From Sitta carolinensis (taxonomy: Eukaryota > Chordata > Aves > Passeriformes > Sittidae), in contig CM063283.1 in the NCBI GenBank assembly GCA_032173965.1, positions 108,400,108 through 108,464,107 on the forward strand: a DNA stretch of 64,000 nucleotides, read 5' to 3'. A program made the position numbers and the translations under genes. Below, piece by piece: positions 14,701 through 23,700 of this stretch. A model generated the notes under the pieces. The model was given only the letters and a program-made list of their open reading frames with translations, made no database searches and was not told the DNA's origin. Numbering within the stretch: the first letter of the stretch is position 1; the number at the start of each line of letters is the position of its first letter.

Positions 14701-17700
14701 TATTCATCCAAGGACTGTAATGACTCTCCAAATGCTAAAACCCAGTATTCAGCACAGAGATCACAACAACAGTAAGAAATTCCTGAAGACATCCTCAGAC
14801 TTCAATTCTGAGTATCCCACGGAGCAGAGGGAACCCAGCTGATTTCACTTCTCCCTCTGCTTGCAACCTTTCTGCACTTGTCTCATTCTGCCCAAGCCTA
14901 CCACACTGCACAAACAAGCAACCACCACTCAGTGCACAGACGTTTTATTTTTTCTCTTTTTTTTCTTTTCCCACTATGTCCTGTGGCAGGAAGGTAATAA
15001 GTGACCAGGCCAAAGGACGTGTTTACTGCCTCCATCTTTCATTTGTTCCAGTGTGCACACAACCCAGCAAGAAAAAAGGAAAGCAGGGCACCACCATGCA
15101 AAGGGACACTAGCACCTCACTACAATGCTATGATCAATTGTGCAAAGTGCACAAAATGTGCACCATTTACCTTCACACACACTAAGTGCTTTAACTTTTT
15201 CCTCGTTACCTCGTGCCTTAAGATCAGGCTTCTAATATAATGGGGTAATTTTGTCGAGGCTTAAACAGGCAGTGTCTTCCATCATAAAAAATTAAACAAA
15301 CAGGTAAATTCATGCTCCTCACTCAAGAAATTCACAGTTTGTAGAATTCATTCAATCTTTCACACTTGGGTATGTTTTTCAGAACCTCTGGAAGAGCTTT
15401 ATTATGAACCGACATGCAATCATCACATGCCCGTATTGATGCGTGTGTCCGTGCCAATAGCTTAAATCACTTGATCTCTGAACAATCCTATGACTCATGA
15501 CATATGCATCCCATAATTTATCATGTTTGTGCTATGAAAATGCACCGGAGCAGCATTGCCTCAGCAACATTTACAAGTCACCTTGGCAACAAAACAGCTT
15601 TGCAGCTGCTCTCAGATGCCCAGTCTCAGATGCCCAGCAAAACCTAGATGAGATGGACGAGAACTGAAGCACTTCTAGTTTACTGCTCGGCTTTAATTAC
15701 TCATTAATTAATTAACATGGCTCCCTGCCTTAAATAAAAAAAAAAAAAATGCAAAACAAAAAGCTAAACAAAACAGAAGCCCACTACCCTTCTCCAGAAG
15801 GCTCAATGCTCCAAACTCAAGGAGACCCCCAGTACAGCAAAGCCACACACCGTCAAGTCAGAGGAAAAGTTTAAGGAACTGGATATTGTGCCTTCATGTG
15901 CTTCCAAAAAAAGTCTAAACATGTGCAATACAGCTAGAAAAAACAGCAAGTCCTAGGACAAGCTGCAAAAAAAAGCAGTTTCCATCCCATCAAATGCCTC
16001 TGTAAGCATCACCTGCCTGTGTTATTTAGCCTTTTGTTGCACTGGTGGGTTTAGAGGAGCCAAGGGGCACGCAGCTGCCAGGGCCCCGATCGGCTCTGGA
16101 GCTCCATGCCAAGCACGGCTGCCACCGCGCCGAGGCGGCAGCAGGGAGCCCTGGGAGCTGGCTCCGTGCCACAATCACAGTTTTGGATGCAGTTTCCTTC
16201 TTCCCACCGACATCAGGCAGGTGAACCGCTGGCAGTGGGGGCAGAACAGCACGCTGCTTTCACTCCTGAATTCCCTCCTCACACAGGTAAAGGCACGGCT
16301 GTTTCGCTTTCAAGCTGGCGCCAGACAAACATGAAACGGAGGGAAACAACTTTTCAAGCAGCAAGATCACTTGCAGGAGGCAGAAAGGAAACAGAAGAGG
16401 CTGCAAACCATCAGTTCATTCCCATTCAGGAGCTTTAAAGCCAAACACACCAACAGCGCGGTCAGAAATTGAAGGCAAAGGGAAGGCAAAAGATAAGCAG
16501 CCCTGGCTCTCACCGAAGGGGAAGAGAAGGAAGAGCTCATCACCCCTTTGCCAGCTGCTCAGTGAGAGATGCATTAAGGTTGCTGGTGGCTCAATCCCCA
16601 ACAGAGAGCCCAAGCCACCACAGTAGAGGCATTCAAGAGGTGTGAAACTCGGCTTCCTGATTTATCAGCTGCTATCCCGAGGGCAGGAGGTGAACCACCA
16701 CGATAAAAAACTTTTACTGAGACCTGAATCTGTACTGGTATGTATTTGCTGCTGCCCAGGCGGGCGTACAAAAAAAGGACCTCCCTCAGCAGAACAGATA
16801 CGTGCTTTTAGGAGTTTGGACATTTGGCCAAAGTCTGAAATAGCCTGTTAAGTCAGAGCTAATTAGCAGAGGAGAGGAACGAACTAACATAAGACTGAAC
16901 ATACCTTCCCTGCTTCCAACAGTTATTTAACAGTCTCAAACAAATTTTAGCCAGCAGATTCAAGTGTCAGAGATCTCACTAAATGGTGAATTTACAGATA
17001 AACCATATCATCAGCCTTTTGCAAGGATGGGGGAAGGGGTTTCAGCATATACAATTATGCTCTAACATTCATCCTCTCCACAGCCCCCCGCTGCTCCTCC
17101 GAAGCAGTCCCATGTCCCTGCCTTCCCTCCCTCTGTTAATCCCCTGTGCCCTCGCTCAACTCCACAGCCCACCATCCCCTCCTTGACGAACCCCCTCTGC
17201 AGCCAGAGCAAGCCAGCAGGGCTGTTGCTGCCACTGCTCTTCCAGCTTTCCTGCACACCCAGGGTGGAACTTAACAGAGGACATCACCAGGGCATCCCAA
17301 GTCCTCTGAGGAGCAAGGAAGGTTGTGATGGGGGACAGCCAGCACAGCTGGCTCTCAGCTTTAGCACAGGTACAGCAAAGGCAGCTGTGCCTTCCTCCCC
17401 ACAGTTACCTCGATACAGCCTGGAGGAGGAAAAGGCTGCCCAGCTTCCAGAAGCTCAGCCTGCCTCTCCCCACCCTGCCACCCTCTCCACTTCCACAATT
17501 AAAACTTTCCCTTGCTATTCTGCCACGGCAGTTTTTGTTGAGGCTGTCATTCCAGCGATAGCAATACCACAGTAAAATTGAATTTAGGTGAGTAACCAAG
17601 CAAGTACAATTGACCAGCATGCTCTCTGACAAAAGCATTAACCAAAGACCAGAACAATAATTCAAAGTTATTAAATTGCCTGAATGAAATTTTCTACTAG

Positions 17701-20700
17701 CCCTACTGATGAATCTCCAGCTACCAAAGAGCGCACTTAACCACTGAGTTACACAGACACACACACAGAGTGCAGTCTGCAGCACAATTCCTCTTGTTTT
17801 GCAATGCTTTCAGAACAGATCTTTTTTTCTGAGTTGTTCAAAACAAAGTAGCAACAGAAGGAACTGATCCATTCCTTAAATACATAGGTAAAACAAAACA
17901 AAAAGAAAAGGTGGAAGCTGACAGAAGCCATATGCTTAGCAAGAGTGCAAACAAAAAAGAAGTGATCTTTCTTGCAAATAGTAAAAAATCCCCTAATACC
18001 ATTTATTTATTTATAAGTTTATCTTATTTTTAGGACGTTGTATTTTCCATAGTCCTCTGACACCTTGTAACAACAGCCTAGAGTGGAACAGACAGCCCCA
18101 CTGGGAATTTCACAGACTGCCTGAACCTGTGCCTCACACACCTCCCAGCCACTGCAGCAGAAGTCATCCAGGCAAAGTAGCTTCTTATAATTTGGAGTTG
18201 TTACTGCCAGCTTTATGGATAAGCCAGCCTTGTAGGTCACATCTTTCCCCACTCCCCTTCACTCCTCTGTCCTCCATCCTTGCATTGAAAACTGCAATAC
18301 TGGCATATCTACTGCTACTTCATGAAGCTGAACTCCTTGCTTTCCTCTCTTCCCCTATATCCTTTCTGCATTTAAAACATAACCTTGGACCTTTGCTTTC
18401 ACCGGCCGGTGTAGGACCCCATCAGCTAAAAGGGGGATCTCTCATGGGCAGTAACTCAGTGACAGACAGTTAAATATCTCCTGAAAAGCAGGTGCAATGG
18501 CAACCAGAAATGGTTTTGCAAACCCCAAAACAAGCACAGCCGTGGCAACTCAGCACCTGCAGAGGATGAGGTCAGTGACTTTCACCAGCAACATGGTGAG
18601 AACACGAAGATTTGCTTGCTTTGCTGCAAGCTGCCATGGCAAAGAGACACATACACGCTTCAGAAAGCCATCTAAATTCGCTTACATCTGTCATTGTCAT
18701 TTTGGTCAGCAATGGCATCTTCCAGAGCAACAGACTTTGGCTTCTTTTCACTGTTTCCTTTCAAGTTTTCCCAGTCTGCCTGGCTGAATCTGCAGACCTC
18801 TGAGTCTTTGGTAGCTGTTTGGCCTTCTCTCTCTTTCATCTCCAACTCTGAGAAGCGCATCATTGCACGCTAGAAAGAGAATTGATATGAAAAAAAAGTC
18901 TTGCAATAAAAACTACTTCATTTACCTTACCTTATATGAAAGCATTTCCAAAGAAAAACTGACTCAAAACCAGGGTTTCAGATAGACAGCTAAGGGTAGG
19001 ATTTTAACACACCTGACTTGTAAAACAGTGTTCTAGCATCTTATAGGCAAATAGCCACACAAGTCTTTCATATATAAGGATATATATATATGTAAAAGAT
19101 TATATATAAATGTATATTATATATAAAACAGAAACATTTCATTTTGGAGGTAAAAAGAGACAAAAACAAAAAGAAATAAAATAAAAATAAAAAAAAAACA
19201 ACAACACAAAACTGTACAATGAATAAAAGACGACCATGGCCCACAAACTTCCCTTTGTGTATTTGGAAATGAAATTTAACTCAAAGGTTTATGTAAGAGT
19301 CTAGTAATAAAAATTTGAAGAACTGACCTCACAGTAAGCAGCAGGTAGACATAAAATACTGTCCTCTTGTAATCCTTCCATCTATGTAATTAAAATGGGC
19401 ACTCAATGGATCATTTAGATAATTTCATCCATTTTTATAAGCATAAACCAATTCTTTTCTTAACAATGCAAAACAATTTGGCTTAACTCATCCCTTCATT
19501 AAAAGTAAAACACCCTAAGAATATTCCTGCACAATATCTGTCTATCATCCCTTATCATCAATCTCAACACCACTCCTACTCTTCCCTAGGCGTTCGCTTG
19601 GCACCAGCGTTGCCTGAGACCCGCTAATGCATGGCTGCAACTCCTCAGCATCCAATGGCACATTTGGCATACTAATCACAACTTCTGGGTACACTGTGCT
19701 AGCTGGCACTACAGGCCAGCTCAGAAATTACAGCCAGCGCCAAGGTAACATGCATGCCTGTCCGACTCCCCTCGAAACTGCACAAACATTGCATTAACGT
19801 GCATTAACATATCAGATCTTAGTAAAAGCCCTTTAAAGCTTGCTAGCCCATACATACCTATAAGCCACACATGCTATTCTTTACATCGCCTCACTCTCAT
19901 TAACAAACTTACTTTGCTATTTAAAACCATTTATGGCGAGTACGCCCCAACAAAAGAATTTTCTTGTCTCCCCACCTGTGTCGCTTCTCTCAACTTTAAA
20001 AACTCAACTGTGACTTGCAACAGAGAAATAATGACAAAAAGCGCGGCGGCCGTTGGAGCGCGCGGACTCACCTGCAATGCCCGCTGCTCCCGGCTGAGCT
20101 GGCTGGAGTCGGCGTACAGTTCAGTCGTCACACACTTGAATCGGTCACCTACATAACCGGCAGAGTTTGCGATCCTCTTGGCCAATTTAGAGGGCTTGGG
20201 TTTCAGTATTTTGCCATCAGCAGACTCCGTGTCGTCGGCTCCGTCTTTGGTATAGGTCTGGCTGGCATCGATGCTTGGCGGTGCGGTCCCCATGCAGAAC
20301 GGCTTCGCATCCTCCTGCACCTTGCCAAAAGCCAGAGCTGGAGCATCGCTCTCGTGCGCACTTTCCAAGAAAACAGGAGAAGGCTGGACCGCCACTCTCT
20401 CTTTAGGCTGGCTCACAGATAAATCTTCTTTCCTTAAGCCGAACACTGATGAACTCTGGGCTTGCTTGAAATTATAGTTTTCGTGAACATCATTATTTCT
20501 TCCAAACTCCTCTCTCATTACAATAAAATCTCTGTGCTGAGACGCCTGCTCTACCTTGTGCTTTGTAGGGTCATTAGTCTGATTACTGCTTTCTGTAGCA
20601 AAGCTGGCTTTCGTTACATTTGCTTCGCTCTTAGCCTCTTGCTCCTCTCGCAGAAGATCCGGGAAGAGGTGTTTGTCGCTTTTTGTAGAGTTTTTACTAT

Positions 20701-23700
20701 GGCCAGAGCTCTGGTGCAATTTCACGCTCTTGTCGCCGGGCATTTCGAAGTGCATCTTCCCGCCGCTCTCCAGGAGCTCTGGCAATCGGCCCCGCAGAGC
20801 CGGGTCCTCGTAGCGGACCCTCTCGTGAGACCGTGACCTCCGCTCTGTCTTCTCCTCCTTATTGATCTCCAAAGCTGAATGCTGCAACAGCATGGGGTGC
20901 ACCATCCCCACTCCCAGCGCATCCTGGTAGGTCATGAACTCCCCCCTCCCAGCTGGCAAGCTGTAAGGGAGGCCAGGTTTGGGAGCCAGGTGGGTGGGGT
21001 AGAGGCTGCCGTTGGGCAGCAAGACAGGGTGAGGGTAGACATGACCTTTCCCATGGAGGGTGAGAGGGCTGATGGCAATCCCCTCCGGCACTGGATATGG
21101 GAGGTAGCTCCTGGGGTAGGGCAGAGGTGGGGAACGAAATGCCTCGTTGGGTGGCAGGAAGATGGGGCTGGAGGCCAGGGCAGTCTCGGTCGCCTTGAAG
21201 TTGGCTTCCTGACCACAGGATTTGGCCACCTTACTGCTGTGTTTCGCAGGGTGGCGACGGGCTGCCCGACGTGCTGTATAACTGAGGCAGTGCTCTCGGC
21301 AGAGCTCCGGGCCGTCTTGGCGCAATCCACGTTGGCATTGGGAGCCGGTGACGCCGACGCTGGCCGCCCCCCTGCTGACACTGTCCCTGAAACACTGCCG
21401 ACCACTGCCTCCGTGCCACCCATCCTGGGGCAGGAGGAACTCCGTGGCTGTGGCATAACCCAGTCCAGTGCCTTGTTTTTCAGTTGGACATTCTTCCCAG
21501 CCTCCTCACTGGGGCTAGGACCAGGAACGATCCAGGAGGATGGTGCCGTGCTGATAATTTCGGGCCTGTAGATGGGGCAGCTGTTCCCGGGAGAAATGGT
21601 TTCTTTTTGAACGATGTCGCTGCCTGGCAAGTGCGTCCCTCCTCCTGCTCTTCCATGCACCAGCACCGTTGGCATAATTTTCTTACCGTGGTCTGACTTG
21701 CCAGCAGTTTCCGCATCAACCACTTTTGCCGACAAGTCCAGCGGTTTGTCGGTGACGTCTTTGGTCGGGGTCTGCTTTTCCAGGAGTGGGGGAGACCTGC
21801 TGTCCTTCCGGTCGTGGCCAGCTTTCCGTGCATGGGGGCAGATGGCAGGGGTGCTTCCCCAGTATCACTGCCTTTGGGAAGCTTCCCATTGGACAGGCGT
21901 GCAGGTGGAAATTCACTGCCGATGTTCACGTAGGGCTTTGGGAGCGTAACAGCAGAGGAGGGAGAGGTGTGATCCTGGGAAATGTTTGTGGAAATCAGCA
22001 TAGGCATCCCCAACCTGGGTGGGCAGGGGGAGGCGGGGAGACGGCCGGGGCGAATGTGGCAGCAGGAGTGAGGGATCGGCTGGCAAGTTGGCAGGGGCCG
22101 GCTTGGCAGTGGGGACCCGGGGCTGCTTGCTGCTCTGGATGTGGGGGTAGGCATGCGTGTCGACAGGGTTGCCTGGGCTCACACCCATCTTCCACGACAA
22201 GCTCTTATCTGGACAGTGCACCAAAGGTGGGATTGCTGGTGAAGCTGAAGCAGTTGAGAGCCTCATGGGCGACGCCAGTGACGAAGGGATGTGAGGGGCA
22301 ACATAGTGGGAGGGAGGCAGGTATAAAAAAACGTTCACCATTCGTACATACGGGCGAGTAAGCCAGGTGCTGTGGTATGCTGTAGGTGGTCTGCTGAGGT
22401 AGCAATGCCTTGTACATGTTCAAAGAATACTTATTTGGTGAATCAAGGAAAGGGTATATGGTGGGCGTTGCGCCCTCCATGTAGGGGTTTACCCAGGGGA
22501 GCCTTAGGTAACTAGCACCATTGACACCAAGGGGACTCTGCCTGTCACCCGCAGCTCGGTCCAAACCCAGTGTCTCCCCTGTCGGGACAGAGGTTTTTTG
22601 TATTCCAGGTGGTGTTTTGTATATAGCGCTGAAGCCGTTCGGGGCTTTTCCAGAGACAGCTGCACTTTCCACCGCTTCGGGGGATTAGACTTAAACTGCA
22701 TCTCTGGATTTCTTTCCGGAGTAAATCCCAGGCTGGCTATCGAACCCGCAGCATCCCGAGATTTTTCCGAGCCAAGTCCGCACAAGCTGGAATAGACAAT
22801 GCTACCAGGGACTCTGAGTCCTTCTCGCATGAGCCCAGACCTGTCCATACTCAGAGCTGCAAGACTGTCGATGCGATGTGCTGTAGTTGCATCCACCTTT
22901 ACAGAACAAGAAGCATGTTACTTTCACATCTCACCAACATGACTAGCATTCAAGCTACAGATAGATCAGCATTTTGGATGAGAAACAGTGACAATGCAAA
23001 CATGCTGTTTGTTGTGAAAACGTACAGAGGCTGATTACACTGGAAAATGGGAGAACAGGAACCTACGGAGCAATATGTATAACATCACAAACATCAACAC
23101 CAATCTCTCCAAAGCCAAAATTCAAACAGCCAGGAACAAAGGTGTGAGGACTCAAGCAGCCAGGAGCAGCCCAGAGATGATACTCAGAGGCACTGCTCCT
23201 GTGCAACCACTGGCTCTTCAGGCCCAGCCTCCCAGAGCAAAAGGATGTAGGCTGTGGCCTGGAGACCAGAAAGAGAAGGATGGAGTGCCTCTCCTCCTCA
23301 TCCTACTCCAGGACCTCTCCCTCCACCGCAGCCGTGCCCTGGGGCTCACCACTGCCACATGACTCATGGGGCAAGGCATCTGAGGATGCAGCATGAAGAA
23401 AGTTCTGCCATCAAATTTCTTTCCCACCTGCTACTCCCCATGCAGACTCAAAGAAAGGAAAACCCCACCAACTTCACTGGAACACTGACGTTCTTAATGC
23501 TTACATGAACGACTTTTGATACACAAAATACGAATAATGCCATGCTGGTATTCTGCATGGCATTATTCATAACAGCAAAACTAAGAATCTGGCATCGTAC
23601 GACAACACATACCACAAAGCATCAAGAGATTAATGAGATAAATAAACAAAGCCCCAACTTCACTGTTTCACAGAAACAACCTGAATGAGCCTGAGCCCGC

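Larger units (their letters stand above)
10835..18685 (-). other. BCOR: BCOR intron (7.85 kb)
   Basis: This is the longest intron within the visible coding part. It contains the CpG-rich block at about 13.33-13.96 kb, C/G homopolymers near 13207-13219 and 14088-14100, and a TAATTA-rich stretch at 15691-15722. No additional coding exon was matched. ORFs in it are unsupported. Confidence 0.85.

Noticed and set aside
20072..22896. Retrocopied BCOR pseudogene
   Set aside because: Introns, splice sites and all other exons are preserved, so it is not a processed copy despite the frame breaks.
20072..22896. BCORL1 rather than BCOR
   Set aside because: The BCL6-binding peptide, the KPLDLS context and the N-terminus [11 protein letters not shown] match BCOR along its length.
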